Assembly (NCBI RefSeq): GCF_000332355.1
Contig: NZ_KB235960.1
Span: 29,200 to 93,199 of the forward strand
Length of the DNA: 64,000 nucleotides
Reading direction: 5' to 3'
Source of the DNA: Baaleninema simplex PCC 7105
GTDB taxonomy: Bacteria; Cyanobacteriota; Cyanobacteriia; Cyanobacteriales; Geitlerinemataceae
Below are positions 43,356 through 52,030 of this stretch, piece after piece (positions within the stretch are counted from its first letter, which is position 1; each line of letters opens with the position of its first letter). A model generated the notes under the pieces. The model worked only from the letters and a program-made list of their open reading frames with translations, did not search any database and had not been told where the DNA came from. The position numbers and the translations under genes were made by a program.

Positions 43356-44089
43356 TAATCCAAAGTCTTACCGTGGTATTTCAGACCGTCCCAAATGCCC
43401 GAGGCTCCTGGATGCTGGCTGATATAGACGTGGGGCATTTGCTGGACGCGATCGACGAGTTTGGGTTCGGCATTGCCTACGGCGATGCCTTTGAGTCCCG
43501 TGTCGAACAGAGAGAGATCGTTGAGGGTGTCCCCGGCGACAACGGTATGGTCGGTTTCGACCGCCAGGGCGGCCAGGGTTTTCAACAGAGTCGGGCCTTT
43601 GGCCACGCCTTTCGGCATGACGTCGAGGAAGCGATCGGCGGAGAGAATCGCGTCGAATCCCGCGTTTTCGAGTTTGTCCAGGGTGCTGTCTCGAAAGGCG
43701 TTGGGATCGTAGTAGTAAGAGACGCGATATTGAGGTTCGATCGGTTGTAGGTTCAGCCCCGGTTCGTCTTTGAGTAGGGCTTTGACGCGATCGTTGGCGT
43801 TTTGCCAGCGATCGCTTATCCAGTTTTGAACCTCTGCCAACGGCTCGAAGGTTTTACCGCACGTGACGCTCGTGCCGACGTCGCCGATAATGTAATCGGG
43901 ACGAGGAAACACGGGTTCCTCGTAGAGTTCTTTGACGAGACCGAGATCTCGTCCGGTGACGAAAATCAATAAAACCCGATCGCGATGGTGTTGCAGATAT
44001 TGATAAAATTCGGTGCGATCGCCCTCGGAACCTCCGAGAAAGGTTCCGTCGAGGTCGGTAGCTAATATCAGGGAATACCCGGAATTCAT
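43355..44089 (-). CDS. HAD-family sucrose-phosphatase-like hydrolase (candidate glucosylglycerol-phosphatase)
   Basis: A 244-residue HAD-IIB hydrolase. Motif I is LATDLDGTFLGGSEGDR (nucleophile Asp in DLDGT), motif II is LIFVTGRDLG, motif III Lys lies around KGVAKGPTLL, and motif IV is VVAGDTLNDLSLFD. It most resembles sucrose-6-phosphate phosphatases. The known Synechocystis glucosylglycerol-phosphatase (StpA/GgpP) is of another, larger family, but the position directly upstream of ggpS suggests this protein removes the phosphate from glucosylglycerol-phosphate here. That role is inference from context; sucrose-6-phosphate is the main alternative. It is divergent from the hydrolase gene. Confidence 0.75.
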   Translation of the reverse strand: MNSGYSLILATDLDGTFLGGSEGDRTEFYQYLQHHRDRVLLIFVTGRDLGLVKELYEEPVFPRPDYIIGDVGTSVTCGKTFEPLAEVQNWISDRWQNANDRVKALLKDEPGLNLQPIEPQYRVSYYYDPNAFRDSTLDKLENAGFDAILSADRFLDVMPKGVAKGPTLLKTLAALAVETDHTVVAGDTLNDLSLFDTGLKGIAVGNAEPKLVDRVQQMPHVYISQHPGASGIWDGLKYHGKTLD

Positions 44090-44515
44090 GTGCGGTTGAC
44101 TCGATGCAGTTGACCTTCTATCGCTCGATTTTCGGTCTTTACAGTCCTCGTCTGCTATCTTTTTTCTGTATTTTTACGGTTTCTGCTGTGCAGTCTAACA
44201 TGAGTCGTTTGTTTTGACGGTCGGTTCGATCGCTCTTCGATCGCCTACCCGTTTTATCTTGCGCTAAAGGGTTTGTAATCGACGAGATTTTTCATCGAAA
44301 TCTCGATAAATCCCCGATTTTTTACAGTTTCCTATTGTAAACGATCTTCGCCGCTTGGCAAAGGTTAATTCGGGGTTAAGCGAGTCAGGATAGCTGTTTC
44401 CCGACTTCGTGCGATAGTATTTGTTTAGTACATTATACACACAAAATACCCCAAAAACCGATTTGACAGTTTTTTGAGGTATAACAAGTAAAAATATTCC
44501 GGAGATCGCAATCCT
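44090..44515. promoter_or_regulatory. divergent regulatory region of the glucosylglycerol locus
   Basis: A 426-bp non-coding region between the phosphatase/ggpS/glpD unit and the hydrolase gene. It contains several AT-rich stretches (TTTTTTCTGTATTTTTACGG near 44160; GTATAACAAG near 44480) that could be promoters in both directions. No open frame for a GgpR-like small repressor, which overlaps the ggpS promoter in Synechocystis, is seen. Sites cannot be assigned from sequence alone. Confidence 0.4.
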
Positions 44516-47017
44516 ATGGTCAACGTCGAGACAACGTCTATGCCTTCGATCGAGCTAATAGAAGAAGCAACCCAAGACCTGCTCGAGTGGGCGGCGGAGA
44601 TCGACGCTTCACACGCCACCTATTTTGAGAAAGGCCAACAGCTAGCGCGGCGACTCGGCGCTCACTACCGGGAAGACGGGTTGACCGAAATCGGCTTCTG
44701 GGCGCCGGAACTGACAGCCCAGGTCATGCGGAAAAAAGAAATCTATCTCGAAATCCTCACGCCCCTCGACGACATTGACTTTCGCCAAGGTCAACAAGTC
44801 GTCCGCTTCCATCGAACCCGCCTGAACCTCGAACAACAGGGGGAATTTTTCTGGGGAGTTTTATCGGGAATGCGACCGGGTTCGCGCGATCGCGCCGGGT
44901 CGTTTTACTGGATGCGCTACATCGACCAACAAGGAATCTTAGAAGCGATTCGCGACATCGTGCCGTACTCACTTCCTTACGGCGTTTTCGGACCGGCAGA
45001 ACTCTACGACATCGACAGCTTACAGAGCGATCGCCGCGACCTCGACTATTTCGCTCGCACCAGCGCCTCCCAACTCCCAGACTTCTTTACCACAGACCAA
45101 CACAGACCCGAAATCGCCATTCCCCGCGTTCACGCCCCCCGCAACATCCTGCAACTGCACATAGGAACGGCCACCCGAGAGGGAACCCTCGAAAGTCTGA
45201 CGCGGCTGTACCAGCGCATTTCCGACAAACTCGCCAACGACGACCCCCTCACTCCCGCCGAAGAGAACTTCGTCGGCTACGACGCCGTTCAGTTGCTTCC
45301 CACCGAACCGACGATCGAATTCCGCACCGACTACAGCCCCGAAAGTGAATTTTTCGTCTTCATCAGCCAAGAAGAGGACGAACTGACCATCGAACTGAAC
45401 AAACCCAACACCCAAGACTGGGGATACGACGTGCCGCTGTTGGGATCGAGTACCACCAACGCCGCCCTGTTGGGCAGCTTGCGCCCCGACGAAGTAGTAG
45501 ATTTCATCGCGACTCTACATAACTTTTCCACCGGACCGATACAAGTCATTTACGACCTGGTTTACGGCCACGCCGACAACCAATCGGAACTTCTCGTCAA
45601 CCGGGAATACCTGAAAGGTCCGAATATGTACGGGCAGGACTTAAACCACCAACTGCCGACGGTTCGGGCGATTTTCCTCGAAATGCAGCGACGCAAACTC
45701 AACACCGGATGCGACGGCATTCGCGTCGATGGCGGTCAAGATTTCCGCTTTTTCAACCCGCTTTCGGGAGTCGTCGAACAAGATGATGCCTATTTACTGG
45801 CCATGAGCGATGTGGTGCAGGAAATCGGCGACTACAAACGGTTGATGTTTACCATTTTCGAGGACGGTCGCCCCTGGCCGTCCGAAGGATGGGAAGATAC
45901 CTCGACCTATCGGGATCTCATTGAGAAAATGCCCGAATCCTACCAGTGGGGGCCGTTGATTTTCGCCCACAACACCCCAACGCTCAAGGGATTTTGGGAA
46001 ACAAAATGGCGTCGCGTGTTGGAAGTGATGCACATCGGGAGTAACTGGATTACTGGATGCGCCAACCACGACACAGTACGGCGAGGAAATCAAGTCGAGC
46101 GCGATCGCCCCATCAACTGGAATTTAGGCGATACGCTCTCAGAAGTGCTTCGCAACGCTTACGACAACCCCGCAACGACGATGTGGGTGTACGGATTCAG
46201 CCCCGGCCTTCCGATGGATTTTATCAACGCCCTGTCTCACGCTCCCTGGATGTTTTTCCGCAACACCGACGAGCGTTACGGGGTGAAAGTTGTCTCCGAA
46301 GAAGTGGGATTTCTCGAGTGGCAGGTGACGCCAGAAATTTACGATCGCCCGGAGTTGTTCCAACATTTAAAATCTCTCGGATTTACCCAACTCCCACAAT
46401 TGCGAGACTTCGGCCACGCCCTGCAAGAAACGATGGTCGAGATGGATTACGACCTCGAACGGGTCGCCGAAGCCTGTCAGGAATGTTTGGGGGAAGACAC
46501 GACCTCCTGTCGGATCGATCGCCTGCGACTCCTCAACCATCCCGAAATGGTGCAGTTCCTCAAGACCCTCGATATGGCACAGTTGAAAAAATTCGCTCTG
46601 TTATTTATGGAGGACTGTTACGAAGCCTGCAAAGTCTCCTATTACGAAGATAATGTCGATGCAGTGAGGGCGACGTTCAACCGACAGTTACGAGAGTTTC
46701 GCCACGGGCGACCGTGGCTGGGACAGAGCCTTATCGGAACCGATCGCTTCGACAAATACAGCGAGGGCGATCGCACTATTTTCTACGGCGTCCGCAGCAA
46801 CCCCAACGACGGCTCCGAAGGCATTGCAATGGTTGCCCACATGGGGGGCGAACCGATGAAAGTTCACCTCGGCGAATGGTTGGGAATTAACCTCAATCAG
46901 TGGAAAGTGGCCGTAGCCTCACCCGGACTCGATCGCGATGGCAATTTAGACGATCTCAACAGCTTCGAGTTAAAAGATTCCGAGGGCGTTTTACTCTGTT
47001 TCGCCCCCAAACCGTGA
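44516..47017 (+). CDS. gghA: glucosylglycerol hydrolase (GghA-like)
   Basis: An 833-residue soluble protein with no signal peptide. The central region resembles an (alpha/beta)8 glycosidase: GCDGIRVDGGQDFRF (beta-4 nucleophile-like Asp), FTIFEDGRPWPSEGWEDTST (acid/base-like Glu) and SNWITGCANHDTVRRG (His-Asp like the alpha-amylase region IV). I recognise it as the family of Synechocystis slr1670, described as glucosylglycerol hydrolase, which lies close to ggpS and glp genes there. It would degrade glucosylglycerol to glucose and glycerol on salt down-shift. It is transcribed divergently from the synthesis genes, 426 bp apart. Confidence 0.72.
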   Translation: MVNVETTSMPSIELIEEATQDLLEWAAEIDASHATYFEKGQQLARRLGAHYREDGLTEIGFWAPELTAQVMRKKEIYLEILTPLDDIDFRQGQQVVRFHRTRLNLEQQGEFFWGVLSGMRPGSRDRAGSFYWMRYIDQQGILEAIRDIVPYSLPYGVFGPAELYDIDSLQSDRRDLDYFARTSASQLPDFFTTDQHRPEIAIPRVHAPRNILQLHIGTATREGTLESLTRLYQRISDKLANDDPLTPAEENFVGYDAVQLLPTEPTIEFRTDYSPESEFFVFISQEEDELTIELNKPNTQDWGYDVPLLGSSTTNAALLGSLRPDEVVDFIATLHNFSTGPIQVIYDLVYGHADNQSELLVNREYLKGPNMYGQDLNHQLPTVRAIFLEMQRRKLNTGCDGIRVDGGQDFRFFNPLSGVVEQDDAYLLAMSDVVQEIGDYKRLMFTIFEDGRPWPSEGWEDTSTYRDLIEKMPESYQWGPLIFAHNTPTLKGFWETKWRRVLEVMHIGSNWITGCANHDTVRRGNQVERDRPINWNLGDTLSEVLRNAYDNPATTMWVYGFSPGLPMDFINALSHAPWMFFRNTDERYGVKVVSEEVGFLEWQVTPEIYDRPELFQHLKSLGFTQLPQLRDFGHALQETMVEMDYDLERVAEACQECLGEDTTSCRIDRLRLLNHPEMVQFLKTLDMAQLKKFALLFMEDCYEACKVSYYEDNVDAVRATFNRQLREFRHGRPWLGQSLIGTDRFDKYSEGDRTIFYGVRSNPNDGSEGIAMVAHMGGEPMKVHLGEWLGINLNQWKVAVASPGLDRDGNLDDLNSFELKDSEGVLLCFAPKP

Positions 47018-47059
47018 GGTATTGACAAAACACATAAAATCTGCATTGGGGTTCGAGCC

Positions 47060-47092
47060 AGATCCCCGGCATCTCGGAGATGCCGGGGATCT
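47060..47092. repeat. 33-nt hairpin repeat, copy C
   Basis: Same arms as copies A and B (AGATCCCCGGCATCT and exact inverse), loop CGG. It lies 43 bp after the hydrolase stop. No T-run follows. Confidence 0.85.
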
Positions 47093-47205
47093 CCGGCAGC
47101 CATTTACCGATCTGGGATTTTGGGGCCAACCCTTTAATAGGGCAATATCTTTTCTAGCAAGGGTTTCAGGACTTTTCTACAGGAAATCATGATAATTGAC
47201 AATTT

Positions 47206-47272
47206 CTCCCCCTCTCCCCCTCTCCCCCTCTCCCCCTCTCCCTTGCTCCCCCTCTCCTCTTCTCCCCTGCTA
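47206..47272. repeat. CTCCCCCTCTCC simple repeat
   Basis: About five CTCCCCCTCTCC-type units just outside the rbgA stop. Confidence 0.75.
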
Positions 47273-47273
47273 A

Positions 47274-48176
47274 TCAAGGCTCCTCCGAAAACGGCAATTC
47301 CAGGGGAATTTTCCCGAGGGTGCCTTTACGGAAATCGTTTAAAAGCTGACAGGCGGTACGTTCGACATCGTTTTGATAGCGTTCGGCGGCCAGCAAATGT
47401 AAATAAGATTCCCCCGTCATGCCTTTGGGATCGAGGTCGTAGCGAGACAACAAGGCGTCTTGCGGAACCATGTCGTTGCCCAACCTTTCGACTCGAGCGA
47501 TCGCGTCCACCATTGCCGACGCGATCCGTTGGTTGTCGTAAGCAGCCTCACCGATATCCTCGCAAATCGCCAACTTCACCGCGTCCGCCTGTTTGTCCAA
47601 CCTCCACGGAATAATACCCGGCGAATCGAGAAGTTCCAAATTTGCCCGGTTCGCCGCCCCAGATTTCCCGCGTTTTCCGTCCCGTTCTGACAGGCGAATC
47701 CAGCGCAACTGGCGCGTCACTCCCGCACGTCTGGCACTTTCGACCACTTTCCGCCGCAACAAGCGGTTGATCAACGCCGATTTTCCCACGTTGGGAAAGC
47801 CGATAACCACAGCCCGAACCGGACGAGGGCGCATCCCTCGAGACACGCGGCGTTCGTTGAGTTTGTCCCCCACCGCCTCAGCAGCTTTAGCCACCTGAGC
47901 GACCCCCGTTCCCTGCTTGGCGTTGGTGAAATAGGCCGTTTCGCCGCGATCGGAAAACCAGTTCGTCCAAGCCTGACGGACTTCTGAGGGAATCATATCC
48001 ACGCGGTTGAGGATGAGAACCCGCGATTTTTCTCCCAACCACTGCGCTAGTTGCGGGTGATGGGTGGCCAGGGGAATTCGCGCGTCTCGCACTTCGAGAA
48101 CCACGTCCACGCGGTTGAGTTGTTCTTGCAGTTGCCGTTCGGCTTTGGCAATATGACCGGGATACCACTGAATCAT
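47274..48176 (-). CDS. rbgA: ribosome biogenesis GTPase YlqF/RbgA
   Basis: A 300-residue circularly permuted GTPase. G4 comes first (VLILNRVDMI, the NKxD position reading NRVD), then G1 (VIGFPNVGKSALINRL, about residue 124), a G2-like VTRQLRWI, and G3 (LLDSPGIIPW). The YlqF start IQWYPGHIAKAERQLQEQL is typical. It acts in late assembly of the large ribosomal subunit. Length is normal. A GGGAACAGGGAATAGG repeat run and a GGTGCGTGAC element lie upstream. Confidence 0.92.
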   Translation of the reverse strand: MIQWYPGHIAKAERQLQEQLNRVDVVLEVRDARIPLATHHPQLAQWLGEKSRVLILNRVDMIPSEVRQAWTNWFSDRGETAYFTNAKQGTGVAQVAKAAEAVGDKLNERRVSRGMRPRPVRAVVIGFPNVGKSALINRLLRRKVVESARRAGVTRQLRWIRLSERDGKRGKSGAANRANLELLDSPGIIPWRLDKQADAVKLAICEDIGEAAYDNQRIASAMVDAIARVERLGNDMVPQDALLSRYDLDPKGMTGESYLHLLAAERYQNDVERTACQLLNDFRKGTLGKIPLELPFSEEP

Positions 48177-48230
48177 GAACAGGGAACAGGGAATAGGGAA
48201 CAGGGAATAGGGAATAGGGAACAGGGGTAA

Positions 48231-48287
48231 GGTGCGTGACTTGAAAAACCGGGTGTCGAACCTGAGACCAATACATTGTCACGCACC
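48231..48287 (+). repeat. GGTGCGTGAC inverted-repeat element, single copy
   Basis: It starts GGTGCGTGAC, has the core GGGTGTCGAACCTGAGACC and ends GTCACGCACC, 57 bp in all, matching the units at 23166-23379. Confidence 0.9.
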
Positions 48288-48344
48288 GACTCAGAATTTC
48301 TCCTTATCCCATCATCTCATCATCCCATCATCCCATCATCGCCA

Positions 48345-48749
48345 TTACGGAACGACCAGCACGGGACAGGGGGACAGGTTGATGGTTAAGTTGGTGACGC
48401 TTTCGGCAGCGCCTTCTTCCGTTAAGCCGGTGCCGCGACTGCCCATTACGATTAAGTCGACGTCGAGTTCGTCGGCCACGTCGCAAATGGTAAAAGCGGG
48501 TTTGCCTTCTCGTTCGATCGCTTCGGCTTCGATACCCTGTTCGGCGAAGACGTCCTGAGCGCTTTTCAGTAATTCTGCAATGAGTTCGGGAGAGTTCATC
48601 CGCGTGGGTTCGCTGCCTTCTGCAGGCGGCTCGACCACCGATAGGATAATGAGGCGGGCGTTGTAGGTTTTCGCTAAATCGGCCACGATTTGGGCAGCGT
48701 GGTGCGATTCGCGACTGCCGTCGATGGGAAACAGTACGCTCTTAAACAT
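48345..48749 (-). CDS. universal stress protein
   Basis: A 134-residue single UspA domain: MFKSVLFPIDGSRESHHAAQ at the start, DVDLIVMGSRGTGLTEEGAAESVTNLTINLSPCPVLVVP at the end. The ATP-binding loop GxxG-x9-G(S/T) reads GSRGTGLTEEGAAESVT, so the last Gly/Ser of the motif is altered and nucleotide binding is uncertain. It is a small cytosolic stress-response protein. It is divergent from pgk, 111 bp apart. Confidence 0.9.
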   Translation of the reverse strand: MFKSVLFPIDGSRESHHAAQIVADLAKTYNARLIILSVVEPPAEGSEPTRMNSPELIAELLKSAQDVFAEQGIEAEAIEREGKPAFTICDVADELDVDLIVMGSRGTGLTEEGAAESVTNLTINLSPCPVLVVP

Positions 48750-48860
48750 TGTCGTCTCTCTAATGTCCGGTCTCCGGTAGAATTGTGACGGCGCGAAGTC
48801 TCAACTTGACCGCCAGGTACGTGGAAATACCAGAAAAATAAGTAGATATAGGAGGTCAAA

Positions 48861-50066
48861 GTGCCTAAGAAAACTGTAGCAAATTTATCGGCGTCGGATT
48901 TATCGGGTAAACGGGTTTTGGTACGGGCGGATTTCAACGTACCTTTGGATGATTCGGGCAAAATCACCGACGATACGCGGATTCGCGCCGCCCTCCCAAC
49001 GATTCGGGATTTGACTGAAAAGGGTGCGAAAGTGTTGCTGTCGAGCCACTTGGGGCGTCCGAAAGGGCAGGTCAAGGAAGATATGCGCTTGACCCCCGTG
49101 GCGCAACGTCTCTCGGAACTGTTGGGCAAACCGGTTATTAAATGCGACGACTGCGTTGGTGATGCGGTGAAAGCTGAAGTGGACAAACTGGCCAACGGCG
49201 GCGTGCTGCTGCTGGAAAACGTCCGTTTCCACGCTGGAGAAGAGAAAAACGATCCTGAATTCGCCAAACAGTTGGCGTCTCTGGCGGACGTTTATGTTAA
49301 CGATGCGTTCGGAACGGCTCACCGAGCCCACGCTTCGACGGAAGGGGTCACGCAACACATCGATACTTGCGTTGCGGGATATCTCATTGAGAAAGAGCTG
49401 GAGTTCTTGCAAAACGCCATTGAAAACCCCCAGCGTCCTTTGGCGGCGATCGTTGGCGGCTCGAAAGTGTCGAGCAAAATCGGTGTCATCGAAACGCTGT
49501 TGGAAAAGGTGGACAAGCTGTTCATCGGCGGCGGTATGATCTTTACGTTCTTCAAGGCTCGCGGTTTGAGTGTTGGAAAGTCTTTGGTGGAAGAAGACAA
49601 GCTGGAACTGGCAAAAGCTCTCGAAGCCAAAGCCAAAGAGCGTGGTGTGGAGCTGTTGTTACCGACGGATGTGATTGTTGCTGATAATTTTGCCCCCGAT
49701 GCCAACGATCGCACTGTAGCGGTCGATGCAATTCCCGACGGTTGGATGGGTCTCGACATCGGGCCGGATTCGGTGAAAACCTTCCAAGACGCCCTAGCAG
49801 ACTGCAAGTCGGTCATTTGGAACGGACCGATGGGCGTGTTTGAATTCGAGAAATTTGCCAAAGGTACCGAAGCGATCGCTCGCACGCTGGCAGATTTGAC
49901 CGGACAAGGCACTACCACCATTATCGGCGGTGGCGATTCTGTGGCGGCGGTGGAAAAGGTCGGTGTGGCTGACAAAATGAGCCACATTTCTACGGGCGGC
50001 GGTGCGAGTCTCGAACTCCTTGAAGGTAAAGTGCTGCCCGGAATTGCAGCTCTCGACGACGCGTAG
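48861..50066 (+). CDS. pgk: phosphoglycerate kinase
   Basis: A 401-residue PGK of normal length, starting at GTG 48861 with AGGAGG nine bases upstream. Motifs: [10 protein letters not shown] (substrate binding), [25 protein letters not shown], the ATP-site [22 protein letters not shown], and [11 protein letters not shown]. It catalyses 1,3-bisphosphoglycerate + ADP to 3-phosphoglycerate + ATP in glycolysis and, in reverse, in the Calvin cycle. Single-copy housekeeping gene; no operon partner here. Confidence 0.96.
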   Translation: MPKKTVANLSASDLSGKRVLVRADFNVPLDDSGKITDDTRIRAALPTIRDLTEKGAKVLLSSHLGRPKGQVKEDMRLTPVAQRLSELLGKPVIKCDDCVGDAVKAEVDKLANGGVLLLENVRFHAGEEKNDPEFAKQLASLADVYVNDAFGTAHRAHASTEGVTQHIDTCVAGYLIEKELEFLQNAIENPQRPLAAIVGGSKVSSKIGVIETLLEKVDKLFIGGGMIFTFFKARGLSVGKSLVEEDKLELAKALEAKAKERGVELLLPTDVIVADNFAPDANDRTVAVDAIPDGWMGLDIGPDSVKTFQDALADCKSVIWNGPMGVFEFEKFAKGTEAIARTLADLTGQGTTTIIGGGDSVAAVEKVGVADKMSHISTGGGASLELLEGKVLPGIAALDDA

Positions 50067-50093
50067 GTTTGAGCAGAACCGCCGCGCATCCTA

Positions 50094-50459
50094 CGATTCT
50101 ACCGTTAGGTGAATCGTTAGTTAGCGGCGGGCTATTATTGAATTAGCTGAGTACGGCACTATTACCCGCCAGAATAAGAACTCTGGAGTACCGGGTAGAT
50201 ACAAGACCTGCTCGGTAAGGTACAGCTGAACCTGTAAGTCCGGTATCGCCCGATTGTTAAAAGTAGGGAGCTGGTCAAAAGTTGGTATGGCATTGTCGAT
50301 AATCACTTAAACTCACGAGCGGAAACGACTCGGAGTGCGGTCAAGGCCAAAGTTCCTGACCGTAGGCGAGAGCGCCGCCTATCTTGGACAACTGTAGCTG
50401 CTCCGTAGGGGAGAGTGCCGGACAAGGAAGCCACGATTCTACTGCTTAGCAGTGAATCG
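50094..50459 (+). ncRNA. highly structured RNA element, possible HEARO/omega-RNA-like (no ORF)
   Basis: A 366-bp non-coding segment bounded by two related hairpins: CGATTCTACC-GTTA-GGTGAATCG (50094-50116) and CGATTCTACTGC-TTA-GCAGTGAATCG (50434-50459). Between them are many stems: GGCGGG/CCCGCC (50126-50170), TACCG/CGGTA (50189-50217), AGGT/ACCT around CAGCTG (50218-50233), ACTC.CGAG/CTCG.GAGT (about 50311-50336), CGGTCAAGG/CCTGACCG (50338-50362) and TAGGCG/CGCCTA (50363-50381). Such density is typical of a folded RNA, not of a gene. HEARO RNAs (guide RNAs of IscB nucleases) are common as ORF-less copies in filamentous cyanobacteria, and I suspect this is one; that assignment is from general resemblance only. 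Confidence 0.5.
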
Positions 50460-50660
50460 TCGGAGCGTTCACAGGTAAGGAGGCGATCGGATGGGGAGAT
50501 AACCCGATGATGGAAGTGTTTCAAATCTCCTCATCTCTTCAACTCCTGTTGGATCTGCTGCGTGACGCGGTAACAGTCCCTTAACTGGATTTCAGTTCTA
50601 TTTTCTGGCCGCGTCACACTCCCTACGACGGCCGAAGCGATCGAACCCGATCGACGGGGT

Positions 50661-50915
50661 GATAAACCTTGCATTTGCCGGATCTCGATTGCGGTTGGCG
50701 AGGTTTGGGATGGGTTCGCTGCTGAAATGTCTGTTGTTGAGATTCTTAAGGATTTTCCAAAGCTGAGGAAAACTGATATTCGAGCTTGCTTAGAGTTTGT
50801 AGGCGATCGCGATCGTCGTCTCGTTGCTTCGGTGAGTCATCCTGACTTACGATCTCTATCTTTAGAAGCCTGTAGCACTTTCAACATTGTATCTGCTACC
50901 TCATCGGCATCATAG
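50661..50915 (+). pseudogene. DUF433 protein remnant (antitoxin-like), start missing
   Basis: The frame reads DKPCICRISIAVGEVWDGFAAEMSVVEILKDFPKLRKTDIRACLEFVGDRDRRL. This is almost the whole DUF433 domain (consensus GKPCIRGTRI.V..VL..LA.G.S.EEIL.DFP.LT.EDI.A.L.YAADRE). No start codon precedes KPC in frame; the first ATG (50727) is in the middle of the domain. DUF433 proteins are usually antitoxins next to a DUF5615 toxin; no toxin follows. It looks like a decayed half of a toxin-antitoxin pair. Confidence 0.65.
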
Positions 50916-51191
50916 GGCGATCGCTTGGTGCAGGGCAATCGCTTTCCAATCAGCCGCGCATCCGTCGAGTTGCTTCAGAGCGATCGGGGTTGGGAATTGA
51001 GGTTCTTCCGAAGTTACTATGCAAGAAATTGCTGAAACTCCTACAGAGTAAGACTTTTCGCTAAACTGTATAAAAAGGGGTCTAAAATCTCGAAATCCCT
51101 TGCGAGATATAGGCTACAGGCATTTATCCTGCATCCCAAGGTCGGAAGAGCCAGGATTCTTTCCTTTAGAATACGAGACGTTACCTTGCAT
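50916..51191. other. intergenic region, no gene
   Basis: Unremarkable DNA between the DUF433 remnant and the MITE cluster. No coding frame or clear signal is seen. Confidence 0.4.
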
Positions 51192-51509
51192 ATGGACACC
51201 TCGATTAATTCAAGCTTATTGAGTCCTCGACTCCGCTCGGACTCAACGCTGAGCGAAGTCGAAGCGAGCGAAGTCGAAGCGAGCGAAGTCGAAGCGAGCG
51301 AAGTCGAAGCGAGCGAAGTCGAAGCGAGCGAAGTCGAAGCGAGCGAAGTCGAAGCGAGCGAAGTCGAAGCGAGCGAAGTCGAAGCGAGCGAAGTCGAAGC
51401 GAGCGAAGTCGAAGCGTTGAGAAAAAGGCTATACTATCGAGAATTGATAAGGAGATTTCAAGGGTTTCAGCCATTTGAGTTTGAGCCAGAATCAATTTTT
51501 CGAGGTTCC
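51192..51509. mobile_element. MITE (CCTCGA ends) split by a 15-bp tandem array
   Basis: The left end is GGACACCTCGATTAATTCAA; the right end, inverted, is GGAACCTCGAAAAATTGATT. The same element, uninterrupted and 119 bp long, is at 62000-62118 on the other strand. In the copy here, about 200 bp of array DNA (51223-51420) sits between CAAGCTTATTGA and GGCTATACTATCG, which lie only about 10 bp apart in the 62-kb copy. Confidence 0.75.
51247..51417. repeat. 15-bp tandem repeat, about 11 units
   Basis: Perfect or near-perfect head-to-tail copies of GAGCGAAGTCGAAGC. In one frame it would encode Ser-Glu-Val-Glu-Ala repeats, on the other strand Leu-Arg-Ser-Leu-Arg; neither frame looks like a real gene because the flanks are the MITE. 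Confidence 0.95.
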
Positions 51510-51608
51510 TATATAGCGTTTCCCTGACCTGTGAAGTACACATAAACCTTACTACACAAGGAGTTTAGCTATAAACTTGTACCTCACTAGACTGAGGAAC
51601 GCTGTATA
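51510..51608. mobile_element. second MITE (TATAxAGCGTT ends), 99 bp
   Basis: The left end TATATAGCGTTTCCCTGACC and the inverted right end TATACAGCGTTCCTCAGTCT agree in 22 of the first 30 bases. It abuts the right end of the previous MITE with no gap. No coding capacity. Confidence 0.65.
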
Positions 51609-52030
51609 AAACATTAAATAGGTATTATTTTTAGATATAAACATACATGGGATTGTAATTATTTGACAACTCCCCGATCTGACAACTTTGGTCTTTGCCA
51701 AACCCCTAAAAATTGCCGATTCGCCTAAAGGACTCGCCCGATCGCACCCCCACCACCACCCATCTCAAACACCTCACCCTCAGATGCGGGATCGGATCGA
51801 TCGCCGATATTCGATCGATTTGGCACAATAGAGTTATCCCTAATCGGCGTTGTCGAAGTCGTTGTCGTTCCCGGCGGAGGTCGCCCGACTCACCTCAACG
51901 CACATCGCACAAACGCACCATCGTCTCGCGTTTTTGCAGGATTCCCTCAAGAAGGTTAATATAAGTTAACACTGACACTCATAAAACCGAGAAAAGAACC
52001 GCTCATAAGAAACGAGGAGGAAGAACCCCG
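51609..52030. promoter_or_regulatory. upstream region of ftsH
   Basis: About 420 bp with no gene. The last 20 bases carry the ftsH ribosome-binding site, GAGGAGG, 12 bases before the GTG. GGTTAATATAAGTTAACACTG near 51955 contains a small inverted repeat (GTTAATATAAGTTAAC) that could be an operator. Confidence 0.4.

Noticed and set aside
47060..47092. Terminator of the glucosylglycerol hydrolase gene
   Set aside because: The hairpin is a dispersed repeat and lacks a T-run, although it could still affect the transcript end.
50094..50459. Group II intron, tmRNA, RNase P or 6S RNA
   Set aside because: No domain V, no tmRNA tag or tRNA-like end, and none of the conserved RNase P core sequences that I know; the stem pattern does not fit them.
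51247..51417. Possible CRISPR array
   Set aside because: Units of 15 bp with no spacers: simple tandem repeat.
51186..51527. A 113-residue frame with SEVEA repeats
   Set aside because: It reads through a MITE and a 15-bp array; its C-terminal part (LYYRELIRRFQGF...) also appears in the MITE at 62 kb, so it is repeat DNA rather than a gene.
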